A DNA stretch of 64,000 nucleotides from Methyloversatilis sp. (GTDB lineage Bacteria; Pseudomonadota; Gammaproteobacteria; Burkholderiales; Rhodocyclaceae): the NCBI RefSeq assembly GCF_030696805.1, contig NZ_JAUYRO010000112.1, positions 60,707-124,706 on the forward strand, in the 5' to 3' direction. The notes under the pieces are model-generated. The model ran no database searches. It saw only the letters and a list, made by a program, of their open reading frames with translations, and was not told the origin of the DNA. Shown here one piece after another: positions 9,635 through 21,324 of the stretch. How positions within the stretch are numbered: the first letter of the stretch is position 1; every line of letters starts with the position of its first letter. The position numbers were made by a program, and so were the translations under genes.

Positions 9635-11734
9635 TCACTTGAAGCCCAGCCTCCACAGCAGCAACAGGCAGACGCCGATCACCATTGCAAAAGCGTAGCG
9701 GTAGATGTAACCAGTCTGGATACCGCGCGCCAGGCGCGCAAACGCGCCGACCGCTGAAGCCGAGCCATTGACCAGTACGCCGTCGATCACTGCGCGATCA
9801 CCGGCCGACCACAGACCACGGCCGAGCGCACGCGCGCCGCCGGCAAACACCACTTCATTGAACTTGTCGAAGTAGTACTTGTTCTCGAGCAGCGTATTGA
9901 TCGGGCGGAAGATCGGCGCGATGCGACCCGGCAGCGACGGCATCGCGATGTACATGATCCAGGCCAGCACCACGCCGCCCACCGCCAGCCAGAACGGCAG
10001 CACCATCAAGCCGTGCAGCGCCATGCCGGTTGCAGACGTGAAGGTCTTGCCGAATTCGGCCAGCGTGTCGTGCTGCGGCAGCACTTCGATGACGCCAGCG
10101 AACCAGTCACCGAACAGCATGGGCTGCACCGTCCAGAAACCGATGCCGACCGACGGGATCGCAAGAAGAACGAGCGGCAGCCAGACCACCCAGGGCGACT
10201 CGCGCGGCTTTTCGCCCGGTGCCAGACCATGATGTTCATCGGCGTGGTCGTCGTCATGCGCTGCATGATCGTCACCGTGTGCCGCATGGGCGTGGTCATC
10301 GTGCGCCGCGTGAGCCGCCTTCGCGTCGTGGGCGGGCGCATCGTGATGGTCGTGGTGCGCCTTGCCGAAGTTCTCCGGACCGTGGAACACGCGGAAGTAC
10401 ATCCGGAACGAATAGAAGGCGGTCACGAACACACCGGCCACGACGCAGAAGTAGGCATAGCCGGCGCCGGGGATGGTCGAGAAATGCACCGCCTCGATGA
10501 TCGAATCCTTCGAGTAGAAGCCGGACAGGAAGGGCACGCCGATCAGGGCGAGCGAACCGAGCAGCGACGTGAACCAGGTGATCGGCATGTACTTCCACAG
10601 GCCGCCCATGTTGCGCATGTCCTGGTCGTGGTGCATGCCCATGATGACCGAGCCGGCGCCGAGGAACAGCAGCGCCTTGAAGAAGGCATGCGTCATCAGG
10701 TGGAACACCGCCGCCGAGTAGGCCGACACGCCGAGCGCCACTGTCATGTAGCCGAGCTGCGACAGCGTCGAGTAGGCGACGACGCGCTTGATGTCGTTCT
10801 GGATGATGCCAAGGAAGCCCATGAACAGCGCCGTCGTCGCGCCGATCACCAGCACGAAGGACAGCGCGGTCTCGGACAGCTCGAACAGCGGCGACATGCG
10901 GGTCACCATGAAGATGCCGGCAGTCACCATCGTCGCTGCGTGGATCAGCGCGGAAATCGGCGTCGGGCCTTCCATCGAATCGGGCAGCCAGACGTGCAGC
11001 GGCACCTGGGCCGACTTGCCCATGGCGCCGATGAACAGGCAGATGCACACCGCGGTCAGCAGCGGCCAGTCGGTGCCGGCCACCGTCATCGCCACCAGTT
11101 CTTCGCGCTTGGCGAACACTTCGGCGTAGTTGAGCGTGCCGGCGTACGCGGCAATCAGGCCGATGCCCAGCAGGAAGCCAAAATCGCCGACGCGATTGAC
11201 GAGGAAAGCCTTCAGGTTGGCGTAGATCGCGGTCGGGCGCTTGTACCAGAAACCGATCAGGAGGTAGGACACCAGACCGACCGCTTCCCAGCCGAAGAAC
11301 AACTGCACGAAGTTGTTGCTCATGACGAGCATCAGCATCGAGAAGGTGAACAGCGAAATGTAGGAGAAGAAACGGTTGTAGCCGGGGTCTTCCGCCATGT
11401 AGCCGATGGTGTAGAGGTGCACCATCAGCGACACGAAATTGACGACCAGCATCATCATCACGGTGAGCTTGTCGATCTGGAAACCGATTTCCATGGTCAG
11501 CCGGCCGTCGCCCACTCCGCTGGTCGCCCAGGTGTAGAGCGCACCGTTGAAGGTGTTGCCGGCCTGCACGTCCTGGAAGATGACCCACGATGCGACCAGC
11601 GACACCGCGACGCCGAGGATGGTGACGCTGTGCGCCACCCAGCGCGGTATGACGCGGCAGAACAGGCCGGCGATGATCGCGCCGATCAGCGGTGCGAGCG
11701 GGACGAGCAGATAGAGCTTTTGCATCGAGGTCAT
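9635..11734 (-). CDS. nuoL: NADH-quinone oxidoreductase subunit L with His-rich insert
   Basis: About 700 residues (E. coli NuoL 613); the distal proton-pumping subunit with the long lateral helix. N- and M-domain antiporter motifs are present, including MGKSAQVPLHVWLPDSMEG and IKRVVAYSTLSQLGYM. The excess length is largely a His/Asp-rich low-complexity loop, encoded at about 10225-10364, with 15 histidines in about 45 residues, lying between predicted membrane segments. ATG 11734 (MTSMQKLYLLVPLAPL) is preferred: AAAGG lies 9 nt upstream, whereas the in-frame TTG at 11743 has no spaced Shine-Dalgarno. Confidence 0.96.
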   Translation of the reverse strand: MTSMQKLYLLVPLAPLIGAIIAGLFCRVIPRWVAHSVTILGVAVSLVASWVIFQDVQAGNTFNGALYTWATSGVGDGRLTMEIGFQIDKLTVMMMLVVNFVSLMVHLYTIGYMAEDPGYNRFFSYISLFTFSMLMLVMSNNFVQLFFGWEAVGLVSYLLIGFWYKRPTAIYANLKAFLVNRVGDFGFLLGIGLIAAYAGTLNYAEVFAKREELVAMTVAGTDWPLLTAVCICLFIGAMGKSAQVPLHVWLPDSMEGPTPISALIHAATMVTAGIFMVTRMSPLFELSETALSFVLVIGATTALFMGFLGIIQNDIKRVVAYSTLSQLGYMTVALGVSAYSAAVFHLMTHAFFKALLFLGAGSVIMGMHHDQDMRNMGGLWKYMPITWFTSLLGSLALIGVPFLSGFYSKDSIIEAVHFSTIPGAGYAYFCVVAGVFVTAFYSFRMYFRVFHGPENFGKAHHDHHDAPAHDAKAAHAAHDDHAHAAHGDDHAAHDDDHADEHHGLAPGEKPRESPWVVWLPLVLLAIPSVGIGFWTVQPMLFGDWFAGVIEVLPQHDTLAEFGKTFTSATGMALHGLMVLPFWLAVGGVVLAWIMYIAMPSLPGRIAPIFRPINTLLENKYYFDKFNEVVFAGGARALGRGLWSAGDRAVIDGVLVNGSASAVGAFARLARGIQTGYIYRYAFAMVIGVCLLLLWRLGFK

Positions 11735-11739
11735 GTCGC

Positions 11740-12060
11740 TCAACCTTTCAGGCTGTCGAGATCATCGACATGGATGGTGTTCAGATTGCGGAACAGCACC
11801 ACGAGGATGGCCAGCCCGATCGCGGATTCCGCGGCGGCTACGGTGAGGATGAAGAAAACGAATATCTGGCCTGACGGGTCGCCCAGGTAATGCAAGAAGG
11901 CGACGAAATTCATGTTCACCGCCAGCAGCATCAGTTCGATCGCCATCAGCAGCACGATGAGGTTTTTCCGGTTCAGGAAGATGCCGACGATGCTGATCGC
12001 GAACAGCAGCGCGCCCAGCACCAGGAAGTGGGACAGCGATAGGGAGAGCAGTGATGTCAT
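11740..12060 (-). CDS. nuoK: NADH-quinone oxidoreductase subunit K
   Basis: 106 residues with three transmembrane helices; homologous to MrpC. Conserved acidic residues of the proton path lie in the [14 protein letters not shown] and [11 protein letters not shown] segments. Start ATG 12060 ([20 protein letters not shown]). Its TGA stop lies 5 nt before the nuoL ATG, and the AAAGG of its last codons probably serves as the nuoL ribosome binding site. Confidence 0.96.
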   Translation of the reverse strand: MTSLLSLSLSHFLVLGALLFAISIVGIFLNRKNLIVLLMAIELMLLAVNMNFVAFLHYLGDPSGQIFVFFILTVAAAESAIGLAILVVLFRNLNTIHVDDLDSLKG

Positions 12061-12077
12061 GTCGTGCGCTTCTTTTC

Positions 12078-12683
12078 TCAGTCTTTTTCGGCCGGCATCG
12101 ACACCAGGCGCACGCGGTCTTCGCGACGCACCGCGATCTGCTTCGCCGGATCCTGGAACTTGGTGTCCTTGCGCTTGCGCATCGTCAGAGCGATGGCGGC
12201 AATGATGGCCACCAGCAGGATGACTGCCGCCAGTTCGAACGGATACACGTACTCGGTATAGATCAGTCGGCCCAGTTCCTTGGTATTGCTGTAGCCGGCC
12301 GCAGGTGCTTCCGGCGCCGGCGCACCGGCCGCCGAGAAGTAGCGCGCACCGAGCACTGCCACCATTTCGGCCAGCATCAGGCCGGCAACGATCAGGCCGG
12401 GCACCAGATTCGCCCAGAAGCCTTCGCGCAGACGCTCGATGTTGATGTCCAGCATCATCACGACGAACAGGAACAGCACCATCACCGCGCCGACATAGAC
12501 CAGCACCAGCGTGATGGCGAGAAACTCGGCGCGCAGCAGCATCCACACGCCCCCCGCCGTGAAGAAGGCCAGCACGAGATAGAGCGCCGCGTGCACCGGG
12601 TTGCGCGCGGTGATCACGCGCAGCGACGCCAGCACCAGAATCGTGGCGAGAAAGTAGAAGACTGCAGTATGGAAATCCATCAT
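12078..12683 (-). CDS. nuoJ: NADH-quinone oxidoreductase subunit J
   Basis: 201 residues, five transmembrane helices. It carries the pi-bulge helix segment [20 protein letters not shown] near residues 60-80, typical of NuoJ. The tail is charged ([22 protein letters not shown]). Two consecutive ATGs (12683 and 12680) are possible starts, and neither has a strong Shine-Dalgarno. Between NuoJ and NuoI is a 65-bp spacer with a TA-rich stretch. Confidence 0.95.
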   Translation of the reverse strand: MMDFHTAVFYFLATILVLASLRVITARNPVHAALYLVLAFFTAGGVWMLLRAEFLAITLVLVYVGAVMVLFLFVVMMLDINIERLREGFWANLVPGLIVAGLMLAEMVAVLGARYFSAAGAPAPEAPAAGYSNTKELGRLIYTEYVYPFELAAVILLVAIIAAIALTMRKRKDTKFQDPAKQIAVRREDRVRLVSMPAEKD

Positions 12684-12748
12684 CTATATATATCGTTCTT
12701 GTCCATTCCCTGAAGTACCGCCCGCGCACCAGCGCGGACCGGCACCCG

Positions 12749-13237
12749 TCAGCGGTACTTCGAGTCCGCTTCCCTGTCGCTGGCGATCTGGCCTTCATAG
12801 CGGTCACCGACCGCGAGCAGCATCTGCTTGGTGTAGTACAGGTCGCCGCGCTTCTCGCCGTGGTACTCGAGCACGCGCGTTTCGACGATGGCGTCGACCG
12901 GACAGGCTTCTTCGCAGAAACCGCAGAAGATGCACTTGGTGAGGTCGATGTCGTAGCGTGTGGTACGACGCGTGCCGTCGTCGCGCTGGTCGGATTCGAT
13001 CGTGATGGCCATCGCCGGGCACACCGCCTCGCACAGTTTGCATGCGATGCAGCGCTCTTCACCGTTCGGGTAGCGGCGAAGTGCGTGCAGGCCGCGGAAA
13101 CGCGGCGACTGCGGCGTCTTCTCTTCCGGAAACTGGATGGTGATCTTGCGTGCGAACAGGTGACGGCCGGTCAGTGCCATGCCCTTCAGCAGTTCGGTCA
13201 GCATCAGACCGCCAAACATGTCTTTCATCGATCCCAT
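12749..13237 (-). CDS. nuoI: NADH-quinone oxidoreductase subunit I
   Basis: 162 residues. Peripheral-arm subunit carrying two [4Fe-4S] clusters (N6a, N6b) that pass electrons to NuoB. Two ferredoxin motifs are visible: [16 protein letters not shown] near residues 71-86 and [16 protein letters not shown] near 110-125. An amphipathic N-terminal helix lies near residues 7-25. Located 10 nt downstream of nuoH. Confidence 0.98.
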   Translation of the reverse strand: MGSMKDMFGGLMLTELLKGMALTGRHLFARKITIQFPEEKTPQSPRFRGLHALRRYPNGEERCIACKLCEAVCPAMAITIESDQRDDGTRRTTRYDIDLTKCIFCGFCEEACPVDAIVETRVLEYHGEKRGDLYYTKQMLLAVGDRYEGQIASDREADSKYR

Positions 13238-13247
13238 GACGCGTCCT

Positions 13248-14315
13248 TCACTTCCAGATCGACAGCGGAGACATCATCCAGCCGCCGATGAACACGAGCC
13301 ACACGATGGTGACGGGAATGAACACCTTCCAGCCCAGACGCATGATCTGGTCGTAGCGATAGCGCGGAAAGGTCGCACGCAGCCACAGGAAGAAGAACAG
13401 GCAGAACGAGGTCTTGGCGGCGAGCCAGAGGAAGCCGTCAGGCAGGAAACCCACCGGCGACAGCCAGCCACCGAGAAACATGATCGACGTGAGGCAGGCG
13501 ATCAGGATCATGTTCGCGTATTCGGCCAGGAAGAACAGCGCGAACGCCATGCCCGAATATTCGATCATGTGACCGGCGACGATTTCCGACTCGCCCTCGA
13601 CGACGTCGAACGGCGAGCGATTCGTTTCCGCCACGCCGGCGATGAAATAGACGACGAACATCGGCAGCAGCGGCAGCCAGTTCCAGGACAGCACGCCGAC
13701 CCCCATGTCGGCGAACATGCCCTCGCCCTGCCCGCGTACGATGTCCGACAGGTTCAGGCTCTGCGACACCATCAGCACGGTCACCAGTGCGAAGCCCATC
13801 GCGATTTCATAGCTGACGATCTGCGCGGCGGAACGCAGGCTGCCGAGGAAAGCGTACTTCGAATTCGACGCCCAGCCGGCGATGATGACGCCGTACACGC
13901 CCATCGACGTGATGGCCATGATGTAGAGCAGGCCCGCGTTGATGTCGGCCAGCACCATGCCTTCGCTGAACGGGATCACTGCCCAGGCCGCGAGCGACGG
14001 CGCAAGGGCCAGCACCGGTGCAAGCACGAACAGCATCTTGCTCGATGCCGACGGCAGCACGATTTCCTTGAACAGCAGCTTCAGGCCGTCGGCGATCGGC
14101 TGCGCCAGACCGCCGAGAAACTTGATGCCGAAGAAGGTGACGCGGTTCGGACCGATGCGCACCTGCATCCAGCCGATGATCTTGCGCTCGGCCAGCGTCA
14201 GGTAGGCGACGCAGCCAAGCAGCGGCAGGATGATCGCGAAGATCTTGACCACCGTCCAGACCGGCAGCCAGGCGGCGCCGAGCAGGTCCTGCACGGGTTG
14301 CAGCAGCGCATCCAT
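13248..14315 (-). CDS. nuoH: NADH-quinone oxidoreductase subunit H
   Basis: 355 residues, eight transmembrane helices. It forms part of the quinone chamber and links the peripheral and membrane arms. Signatures include [11 protein letters not shown] near residues 50-60, the long acidic loop [20 protein letters not shown] near 230-249, and [15 protein letters not shown] after it. ATG 14315 ([13 protein letters not shown]) overlaps the nuoG stop by one base (TAATG), implying coupled translation. A longer frame to 14396 exists but has no family support. Confidence 0.97.
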   Translation of the reverse strand: MDALLQPVQDLLGAAWLPVWTVVKIFAIILPLLGCVAYLTLAERKIIGWMQVRIGPNRVTFFGIKFLGGLAQPIADGLKLLFKEIVLPSASSKMLFVLAPVLALAPSLAAWAVIPFSEGMVLADINAGLLYIMAITSMGVYGVIIAGWASNSKYAFLGSLRSAAQIVSYEIAMGFALVTVLMVSQSLNLSDIVRGQGEGMFADMGVGVLSWNWLPLLPMFVVYFIAGVAETNRSPFDVVEGESEIVAGHMIEYSGMAFALFFLAEYANMILIACLTSIMFLGGWLSPVGFLPDGFLWLAAKTSFCLFFFLWLRATFPRYRYDQIMRLGWKVFIPVTIVWLVFIGGWMMSPLSIWK

Positions 14316-16642
14316 TACACCGCCTCCGCTGTAAGGGTGCCGGTCAGGCTGCCCAGTGTTGCCGTCTGCGGCCAGCCGGCCGCGACGCGGACACAATCCG
14401 CCGGCACCGTGTCATCGAGTGCCAGATCCAGTTCGCAGGACGACGCTGCTCCGCGCAGGCGGACCCGCTTTCCGGCCACCAGACCGAATTGCGCAGCCGT
14501 CGTGCTGTGCATGCGGGCAACCGGTGCCGCCGAGTCGCGGGCGGCAGCCAGTGCCGGGGCACGACGCACCGTGGCGTCAGTGCGGTAGATCGGGAAGTCG
14601 GCAACGCGCTGCAGCCCGGTCGCAGGCGCCGCGTTCGTCACGCTGATACCGGACGCTTCATTGCCCAGTGCCGCGTCGGGCAGCCAGCCGGTTGCACCGG
14701 ACAGCGCCTTGTCACGCACGGCTTCCGACGTGTCGAAATCGAAGCCCGGCAATTCGAGCAGGCTGCCCAGCACACGCAGCACCTTCCAGGCCGGACGGGT
14801 GTCGCCCCTGGGGCGCACGACGGCATGGAAGCTCTGGATGCGGCCTTCGCAACTCACATAGGTGCCGGAGGTTTCGGTGAAGGGCGAAATCGGCAGCAGG
14901 CAGTCGGCGTAATCCAGACCTGTCCTGAACGGCGACATCACGATCACCGTATCGGCTGCCTGCAGCGCCGCAAGTGCCGCAGGCGGATTCGCCGAATCCA
15001 CTTCCGGTTCGGTATTGAGCAACACGACGGCGTGCAGCCCGGCCGCGAGCATGTCGTGCGCACTCAGGCCCGACTGTGCCCCCACCACCTGCGCGCCCAC
15101 GCTGTTGGCCGCCTCGACCAGATAGCCGAACCGTGCGCCGGTGATATCGGCAAGTGCCTGCGCCAGTGCATGCAATTCGGCGGCGTTGGTCGCCTGCTGC
15201 ACGACCGAGCCGAGGAAAATCGCGCGACCGCCCTCGCCTTCATCGATGAGGCTTTGCGCAATGCGCAGCCCGACTTCCGTCACCGGGCCGGCTTCGACAC
15301 CACCTGGCACGGCGACGCTGCGGATCTGCGCTGCGGCCCGCACCAGGGCGGCCAATTCCGCCGCCAGCGCAGCCGGCGCCACGGTGATGCGTTCGTGCAG
15401 CGTCATCAACCATTCGCTGCCATCAACCCCCAGCGCGCTGACTTTGGTGCCGTGGCGCGCGGCCTGACGCAGACGCTGGGCAATCAACGGATGGTCCTTG
15501 CGCAGGAAGCTGCCGACCACCAGTGCTGCGTCGAGCTTCGACACGTCGGCGATCTTCATGCCCAGCCACGGTGCGCCGGACAGCTTGCCGTCGAGCGAAA
15601 AATCGCTCTGGCGCAAGCGGTGATCGATGTTGCCACCCAGCCCGCGTGCCAGCTGGCCGGCGAGGTAAAGCTCTTCGGTGGTCGAGTACGGCGCCGCGAG
15701 CACGCCAATCTTGCCGGCGCCGTGGTCACGCGCCACGCGGCGCAAACCGTTGGCGACGTATTCGAGTGCAGTCTGCCAGTCAACTTCCAACCACTGGCCA
15801 TCCTGCTTGATCATCGGTTTCGTCAGACGCTGATCGCCGTTCAAGGCTTCATACGAGAAGCGGTCGCGATCCGAAATCCAGCACTCATTGACCTCTTCGT
15901 TCTCAAGCGGCAGCACGCGCATGACCTGGTCGTGCTTGACCTGCACCACCAGATTGGTGCCGAGGCTGTCATGCGGGCTCACGGTCTTGCGACGGGACAG
16001 TTCCCAGGTGCGGGCCGAGTAGCGGAACGGCTTGGATGTGAGCGCGCCGACCGGGCACAGATCGATCATGTTGCCGGACAGTTCGGAATCAACCGTGTGG
16101 CCGACGAAGGCCATGATTTCCGAATGCTCGCCGCGATTCACCATGCCCAGTTCCATGACACCGGCAATTTCCTGACCGAAGCGCACACACCGCGTGCAGT
16201 GGATGCAGCGCGTCATGTCGGTCGAAATGAGCGGGCCGAGATTCTTGTTGAACACGACGCGCTTTTCTTCCTGATAGCGCGACGTCGACGCACCGTAGCC
16301 GACCGCCAGATCCTGCAGCTGGCACTCGCCGCCCTGATCGCAGATCGGGCAGTCGAGCGGGTGGTTGATCAGCAGGAACTCCATGACGCCCTTCTGGGCG
16401 GTGATGGCCTGATCCGAATGCGTCTGCACCTTCATGCCATTGGTGACCGGCGTGGCACATGCCGGCAGCGGCTTGGGCGCGCGCTCGACCTGCACCAGGC
16501 ACATGCGGCAATTGGCCGCGATGGACAGTTTCTTGTGATAGCAGAAATGCGGAATGTGCACGCCGAGACGGTTGGCGGCGTCCATCACCGTGCTGCCGTC
16601 CGGTACTTCCAGTTTCTGGCCGTCGATTTCGATCTCTAGCAT
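14315..16642 (-). CDS. nuoG: NADH-quinone oxidoreductase subunit G
   Basis: 775 residues. Largest peripheral-arm subunit, carrying several Fe-S clusters on the path from FMN. The 2Fe-2S ferredoxin domain shows [17 protein letters not shown] near residues 34-50; the His-Cys-ligated cluster region contains [18 protein letters not shown] near 95-112, then [13 protein letters not shown] near 145. The C-terminal molybdopterin-oxidoreductase-like domain covers about 220-775. It starts at ATG 16642 ([16 protein letters not shown]), 7 nt inside the end of nuoF. Confidence 0.97.
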   Translation of the reverse strand: MLEIEIDGQKLEVPDGSTVMDAANRLGVHIPHFCYHKKLSIAANCRMCLVQVERAPKPLPACATPVTNGMKVQTHSDQAITAQKGVMEFLLINHPLDCPICDQGGECQLQDLAVGYGASTSRYQEEKRVVFNKNLGPLISTDMTRCIHCTRCVRFGQEIAGVMELGMVNRGEHSEIMAFVGHTVDSELSGNMIDLCPVGALTSKPFRYSARTWELSRRKTVSPHDSLGTNLVVQVKHDQVMRVLPLENEEVNECWISDRDRFSYEALNGDQRLTKPMIKQDGQWLEVDWQTALEYVANGLRRVARDHGAGKIGVLAAPYSTTEELYLAGQLARGLGGNIDHRLRQSDFSLDGKLSGAPWLGMKIADVSKLDAALVVGSFLRKDHPLIAQRLRQAARHGTKVSALGVDGSEWLMTLHERITVAPAALAAELAALVRAAAQIRSVAVPGGVEAGPVTEVGLRIAQSLIDEGEGGRAIFLGSVVQQATNAAELHALAQALADITGARFGYLVEAANSVGAQVVGAQSGLSAHDMLAAGLHAVVLLNTEPEVDSANPPAALAALQAADTVIVMSPFRTGLDYADCLLPISPFTETSGTYVSCEGRIQSFHAVVRPRGDTRPAWKVLRVLGSLLELPGFDFDTSEAVRDKALSGATGWLPDAALGNEASGISVTNAAPATGLQRVADFPIYRTDATVRRAPALAAARDSAAPVARMHSTTAAQFGLVAGKRVRLRGAASSCELDLALDDTVPADCVRVAAGWPQTATLGSLTGTLTAEAV

Positions 16643-17970
16643 GCTGCGTGGTCCACGTAGATACGGCTGCCTTCGCGCTGCACGTCGACCGGAACGAGGC
16701 AGCGCTTGTGTTCGATGTGATATTCGAACTCGGAGCGGAAGTGCTTGATGAAGCTCTTGACCGGCAGCGCCGCCGCGTCGCCCAGCGCACAGATGGTGCG
16801 GCCGGCGATATTGGTGGCGACGTTGTCGAGTACATCGAGGTCGTCCGGACGGCCCTGACCGTGCTCGATGCGATGCACCATGCGGTACAGCCAGCCGGTG
16901 CCTTCGCGGCACGGCGTGCACTGACCGCACGATTCCTCGAAATAGAAATAGGACAGGCGCTCGAGCGACTTCACCATGCATGCGCTTTCGTCGATCACGA
17001 TGACCGCGCCTGACCCAAGCATCGAGCCGGCCTTGGCGATGGCGTCGTAGTCCATCGTGCAGTCCATCATGACGTCGGCCGGCAGCACCGGTGCCGATGA
17101 GCCGCCCGGAATGACCGCCTTGAGCTTGCGCCCGCCGCGCATGCCGCCGCACATGTCGAGCAATGTGGCGAACGGCGTGCCGAGCGGAATCTCGTACACG
17201 CCCGGACGATTGACGTGTCCGGACACCGAAAAGATTTTGGTGCCGCCGTTGTTCGGCTTGCCCAGCGCGAGGAACTGTTCGCCGCCATTGGCGATGATCC
17301 ACGGGATGGCCGCGAAGGTTTCGGTGTTGTTGATCGTCGTCGGCTTGCCGTACAGGCCGTGACTGGCGGGGAACGGCGGCTTGAAGCGCGGCTGGCCCTT
17401 CTTGCCTTCGATCGATTCGAGCAGCGCGGTTTCTTCGCCGCAGATGTAGGCACCCCAGCCGTGGTGGGCGAACAGCTCGAAATCGAAGCCCTTGCCCATG
17501 ATGTCCTTGCCAAGGAAACCTGCGGCGCGCGCTTCGGCCAGCGCCTCTTCGAAGCGGGTGTACAAGGTCCACACTTCGCCGTGAATGTAGTTGTAGCCGC
17601 GGCTGCAACCCATCGCGTAACCGGCGATGATCATGCCCTCGATGACCATGTGCGGGTTGTAGCGCAGCAGGTCGCGATCCTTGAACGTGCCCGGTTCGCC
17701 TTCGTCGGAATTGCACACGACGTATTTGTCCATCGGGAACTGGCGCGGCATGAAGCTCCACTTCAGTCCGGTCGGGAAACCTGCGCCACCGCGGCCGCGC
17801 AGGTCGGACTTCTTGACCTCGGCAATGACCTGTTCCTGCGTCATGCCGGTTTCGAGGATCTTGCGCAGGGCGGCGTAACCGCCACGCCTCACGTAGTCGG
17901 CCAGACCCCAGGTCCGGTCGCCATCCAGGCCGGCAAGCAAAATCACGGGCAGTTCGGTCGCGGCGTTCAT
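16636..17970 (-). CDS. nuoF: NADH-quinone oxidoreductase subunit F
   Basis: 444 residues. Binds NADH and FMN and the N3 [4Fe-4S] cluster; entry point for electrons. The glycine-rich [17 protein letters not shown] motif lies near residues 62-78, the FMN/NADH segment [19 protein letters not shown] near 180-198, and the cluster motif [15 protein letters not shown] near 350-364. ATG 17970 ([17 protein letters not shown]) overlaps the nuoE stop as ATGA. Confidence 0.98.
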   Translation of the reverse strand: MNAATELPVILLAGLDGDRTWGLADYVRRGGYAALRKILETGMTQEQVIAEVKKSDLRGRGGAGFPTGLKWSFMPRQFPMDKYVVCNSDEGEPGTFKDRDLLRYNPHMVIEGMIIAGYAMGCSRGYNYIHGEVWTLYTRFEEALAEARAAGFLGKDIMGKGFDFELFAHHGWGAYICGEETALLESIEGKKGQPRFKPPFPASHGLYGKPTTINNTETFAAIPWIIANGGEQFLALGKPNNGGTKIFSVSGHVNRPGVYEIPLGTPFATLLDMCGGMRGGRKLKAVIPGGSSAPVLPADVMMDCTMDYDAIAKAGSMLGSGAVIVIDESACMVKSLERLSYFYFEESCGQCTPCREGTGWLYRMVHRIEHGQGRPDDLDVLDNVATNIAGRTICALGDAAALPVKSFIKHFRSEFEYHIEHKRCLVPVDVQREGSRIYVDHAAC

Positions 17971-18464
17971 TTCAGTTCGTCCAGCAGGGCGTCGATGCGT
18001 TCGCAGGTCATCCAGCTGCACAGGCGCGTGTTGTTGACGATGATGGCCGGCGCGTCACCACAGACGCCCATGCACTCGCCTTCCTTCAGCGTGAAACGGC
18101 CATCAGGCGTGGTTTCGTTGAAGCCGATGCCGAGCTTTTCCTTCACGTACTCGGCCGCCTGCTCGCCGCCGGACAGCGCACAGGGCAGATTGGTGCAAAC
18201 GGTGACCTTCCAGCGGCCGACCGGCTTCACGTCATACATGTTGTAGAAGGTCGCCACTTCCATCGCCGCCATCGGCGGGATGCGCAGATGCTGCGCCACC
18301 GCTTCGATCGCGTCCGGCGACAGCCAGCCGTTCTGTTCCTGCGCAATGCGCAGGCCGGCCATGACGGCCGAAATGGCCTGGCCTTCGGGATACTTCGCGA
18401 CCTCGCGGTCTATTGCCGCGCACGACGCTTCAGTCAGCGTGAAAGTCATTCTGTCCATGCTCAT
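17967..18464 (-). CDS. nuoE: NADH-quinone oxidoreductase subunit E
   Basis: 165 residues with a thioredoxin-like fold carrying the N1a [2Fe-2S] cluster. Ligand cysteines are in [11 protein letters not shown] near residues 88-98 and [12 protein letters not shown] near 126-137. An N-terminal four-helix segment contains [18 protein letters not shown]. The start at 18464 ([15 protein letters not shown]) or the internal ATG at 18449 are both possible. It overlaps nuoF by 4 nt. Confidence 0.97.
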   Translation of the reverse strand: MSMDRMTFTLTEASCAAIDREVAKYPEGQAISAVMAGLRIAQEQNGWLSPDAIEAVAQHLRIPPMAAMEVATFYNMYDVKPVGRWKVTVCTNLPCALSGGEQAAEYVKEKLGIGFNETTPDGRFTLKEGECMGVCGDAPAIIVNNTRLCSWMTCERIDALLDELK

Positions 18465-18482
18465 CGATCACTCATCGATCTC

Positions 18483-19736
18483 TTACCGGTCAATCTCGCC
18501 GAACACGATGTCCATCGTGCCGATGATGGCGACCACGTCGGAAATCATGTGGCCGCGCGACATTTCGTCCATCGCTGCCAGATGCGCGAAGCCGGGGGCG
18601 CGAATCTTCAGCCGGTAGGGCTTGTTCGCACCGTCGGACACCGCGTAGATGCCGAACTCGCCCTTCGGGTGTTCCACCGCCGCATAGCATTCGCCTTCCG
18701 GCACATGGATGCCTTCGGTGAACAACTTGAAGTGGTGGATCAGTTCTTCCATGTTGCCCTTCATCGCTTCGCGCGACGGCGGCGCCACTTTGTGGTTGTC
18801 AGTGATGACCGGGCCGGGATTGACGCGCAGCCAGTCGATGCACTGACGAATGATGCGGTTCGACTGACGCATTTCCTCGATGCGCACCAGGTAGCGGTCA
18901 TAGCTGTCGCCATTGGTGCCGATGGGGATGTCGAAGTCCATCCGGTCATACACTTCATACGGCTGCTTCTTGCGCAGATCCCAGGCGATGCCCGAACCGC
19001 GCAGCATCGGGCCGGTGAAGCCAAGCGCCTTGGCACGTTCCGGCGTCACGATGCCGATGTCGACCAGGCGCTGCTTCCAGATGCGGTTGTCGGTCAGCAG
19101 GGTTTCGTACTCGTCGACGTAGCGCGGGAAGCGGTCGGTGAAATCCTGCAGGAAGTCGAGCATCGAACCGCTGCGGTTCTCGTTCAGTCGCTTGATGGCG
19201 TCAGCATTCTTGAACTTGTTCAGTTCATATTGCGGCATCGAATCCGGCAGATCGCGATAGACGCCACCCGGCCGGTAGTAGGCAGCATGCAGACGCGCGC
19301 CGGACACGGCCTCGTAGGCGTCCATCAGGTCTTCGCGCTCGCGGAACGCGTACAGGAACACCGTCATGGCGCCGACGTCGAGTGCGTGCGCGCCCAGCCA
19401 CAGCAGGTGGTTCAGGATGCGCGTGACTTCGTCGAACATGACGCGGATGTACTGCGCACGTTCCGGCACTTCGATCTGCAGCAGCTTCTCGATCGCCATG
19501 CAGTACGCATGCTCGTTGCACATCATCGACACGTAGTCGAGCCGGTCCATGTACGGCACGCTCTGGATCCAGGTGCGCGTTTCGGCCAGCTTTTCGGTAC
19601 CGCGATGCAACAGGCCAATATGCGGATCGGCACGCTGCACGACTTCGCCGTCGAGTTCCAGCACCAGGCGCAGCACGCCGTGGGCCGCCGGATGCTGCGG
19701 TCCGAAATTCATCGTGTAGTTGCGGATTTCAGCCAT
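18483..19736 (-). CDS. nuoD: NADH-quinone oxidoreductase subunit D
   Basis: 417 residues; 49-kDa subunit lining the quinone-binding site. Starts [20 protein letters not shown], the family hallmark; the [13 protein letters not shown] and [20 protein letters not shown] segments follow. The C-terminal DIVFGEIDR ending is typical. A separate subunit here, not fused to NuoC as in E. coli. It overlaps the end of nuoC by 8 nt. Confidence 0.98.
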   Translation of the reverse strand: MAEIRNYTMNFGPQHPAAHGVLRLVLELDGEVVQRADPHIGLLHRGTEKLAETRTWIQSVPYMDRLDYVSMMCNEHAYCMAIEKLLQIEVPERAQYIRVMFDEVTRILNHLLWLGAHALDVGAMTVFLYAFREREDLMDAYEAVSGARLHAAYYRPGGVYRDLPDSMPQYELNKFKNADAIKRLNENRSGSMLDFLQDFTDRFPRYVDEYETLLTDNRIWKQRLVDIGIVTPERAKALGFTGPMLRGSGIAWDLRKKQPYEVYDRMDFDIPIGTNGDSYDRYLVRIEEMRQSNRIIRQCIDWLRVNPGPVITDNHKVAPPSREAMKGNMEELIHHFKLFTEGIHVPEGECYAAVEHPKGEFGIYAVSDGANKPYRLKIRAPGFAHLAAMDEMSRGHMISDVVAIIGTMDIVFGEIDR

Positions 19737-20331
19737 GACCGACGTCCCCGTAATTTTCTTCGCGCACGACGCGCGGCGTGACTTCGCGCGGCGCGATACT
19801 GACCGGCTGATAGATGACGCGCTTCTGGTCCGGGTCGTAGCGCATTTCGACGTGACCGGAAATCGGGAAATCCTTGCGGAACGGATGGCCGACGAAACCG
19901 TAATCGGTCAGCAGGCGGCGCAGGTCGCCGTGGCCGGTGAACATGATGCCGAACAAGTCGAACGCTTCACGTTCGAACCAGTTGGCCGCGGGCCAGACGT
20001 CGTTGACCGACGCGATCACCGGGAAATCTTCGTCCTGAATCAGCGCGCGCAGGCGCAGGCGCAGGTTGGAGGTCACCGACATCAGGTGGCACACCACTGC
20101 ATAGCGCGTACCGGACGAGCGCGTCGCATGCGTCGAATAGTCGATGCCGCACAGGTCGATCAGTTGTTCGAACGGCACGTCCGCGTTGTCGCGCAGCGCG
20201 AGCGCCATGTCGTGATAGTCGGCGGAACCGACCTCCAGTGTGAGTTCGCCGAGCGCGGACGTCGTTGTCCGGATGCGTTCGCCGTACTGCGCGAGCAAAG
20301 ACTCGCGCAGGGATTCAAGCCGTGAGCTCAT
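19729..20331 (-). CDS. nuoC: NADH-quinone oxidoreductase subunit C
   Basis: 200 residues; 30-kDa subunit of the peripheral arm. The signature ERE-type segment appears as [29 protein letters not shown] (split: [12 protein letters not shown] near residue 122, then [11 protein letters not shown] near 153). I prefer ATG 20331 ([15 protein letters not shown]); a TTG at 20340 is in frame but overlaps the nuoB stop. Translation is probably coupled to nuoB. Confidence 0.96.
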   Translation of the reverse strand: MSSRLESLRESLLAQYGERIRTTTSALGELTLEVGSADYHDMALALRDNADVPFEQLIDLCGIDYSTHATRSSGTRYAVVCHLMSVTSNLRLRLRALIQDEDFPVIASVNDVWPAANWFEREAFDLFGIMFTGHGDLRRLLTDYGFVGHPFRKDFPISGHVEMRYDPDQKRVIYQPVSIAPREVTPRVVREENYGDVGHG

Positions 20332-20336
20332 GATGT

Positions 20337-20813
20337 TCAACGCGCGATCGTGCTGGTGCGACGAATCTTGTTCTGCAGTTGCACCAGACCGTAAATCAAC
20401 GCCTCGGCTGTCGGAGGACAGCCCGGCACATAGACATCCACCGGCACGATGCGATCACAGCCGCGCACCACGGAATACGAGTAATGGTAGTAGCCGCCGC
20501 CGTTGGCGCAGGAGCCCATCGACAGAACCCAGCGCGGCTCGGGCATCTGGTCATACACACGGCGCAGCGCCGGAGCCATCTTGTTGCACAGCGTGCCGGC
20601 AACGATCATCAGATCGGACTGGCGCGGGCTGGGACGGAACACGATGCCGAAACGGTCAAGGTCGTAACGCGACGCACCGGCCTGCATCATTTCGACGGCG
20701 CAGCAGGCCAGACCGAAAGTCATCGGCCACAGCGAACCTGTGCGCGTCCAGTTGATCAGCTTGTCCAGCTGCGTCGTGACGAAGCCTTCCTGCAGTACAC
20801 CTTCAATGCTCAT
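20337..20813 (-). CDS. nuoB: NADH-quinone oxidoreductase subunit B
   Basis: 158 residues. Holds the terminal cluster N2, which reduces quinone. Cluster ligands are visible as the tandem Cys in [12 protein letters not shown] near residues 33-44, [10 protein letters not shown] near 97, and [11 protein letters not shown] near 131. Start [22 protein letters not shown]. It lies 50 nt downstream of nuoA. Confidence 0.98.
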   Translation of the reverse strand: MSIEGVLQEGFVTTQLDKLINWTRTGSLWPMTFGLACCAVEMMQAGASRYDLDRFGIVFRPSPRQSDLMIVAGTLCNKMAPALRRVYDQMPEPRWVLSMGSCANGGGYYHYSYSVVRGCDRIVPVDVYVPGCPPTAEALIYGLVQLQNKIRRTSTIAR

Positions 20814-20863
20814 CGCTCAATCCGTCGAAAAAACTGCAAGTACCGGGAGAACAGCCAGCGCGT

Positions 20864-21220
20864 TCATTCCCAGTCTAGTGCGCCCTTCTTCCATTCATAG
20901 ACAAACCCCACAACGAGGATGCCGAGAAAGATCATCATCGCCACGAAACCGAACATGCCGATCTCTTCGAGCACGATGGCCCACGGGAAGAGGAAGGCGA
21001 TTTCAAGGTCAAACAGGATGAACAGAATGGCCACGAGGTAATAGCGGACGTCGAACTTCATCCGCGTATCTTCGAACGCCTCGAAGCCACATTCGTAGGG
21101 GGACAGCTTTTCGGGGTCGGGACGACTGGGCCCGACGAGCTTGCCGGCGAGCATCGGCACGAAACCGAAGGCGACACCGATCAGGATGAACAGAAGGACC
21201 GGGAAATATTCGATCAACAT
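20864..21220 (-). CDS. nuoA: NADH-quinone oxidoreductase subunit A
   Basis: 118 residues, three transmembrane helices. First gene of the 14-gene nuo cluster. Family features: [20 protein letters not shown] near residues 41-60, whose Cys lies in the loop above the quinone site, and [20 protein letters not shown] near 62-81. Start ATG 21220 ([19 protein letters not shown]). Confidence 0.98.
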   Translation of the reverse strand: MLIEYFPVLLFILIGVAFGFVPMLAGKLVGPSRPDPEKLSPYECGFEAFEDTRMKFDVRYYLVAILFILFDLEIAFLFPWAIVLEEIGMFGFVAMMIFLGILVVGFVYEWKKGALDWE

Positions 21221-21324
21221 GACGGGTTGTTCATGCGTAAAAACTGTTCCGGCGACACGGTGAGTAGTCCGGGGCCGGCATCGACGCAGGGGCGGATGGA
21301 CCCTGCATCACGTTGCACTGCAGC

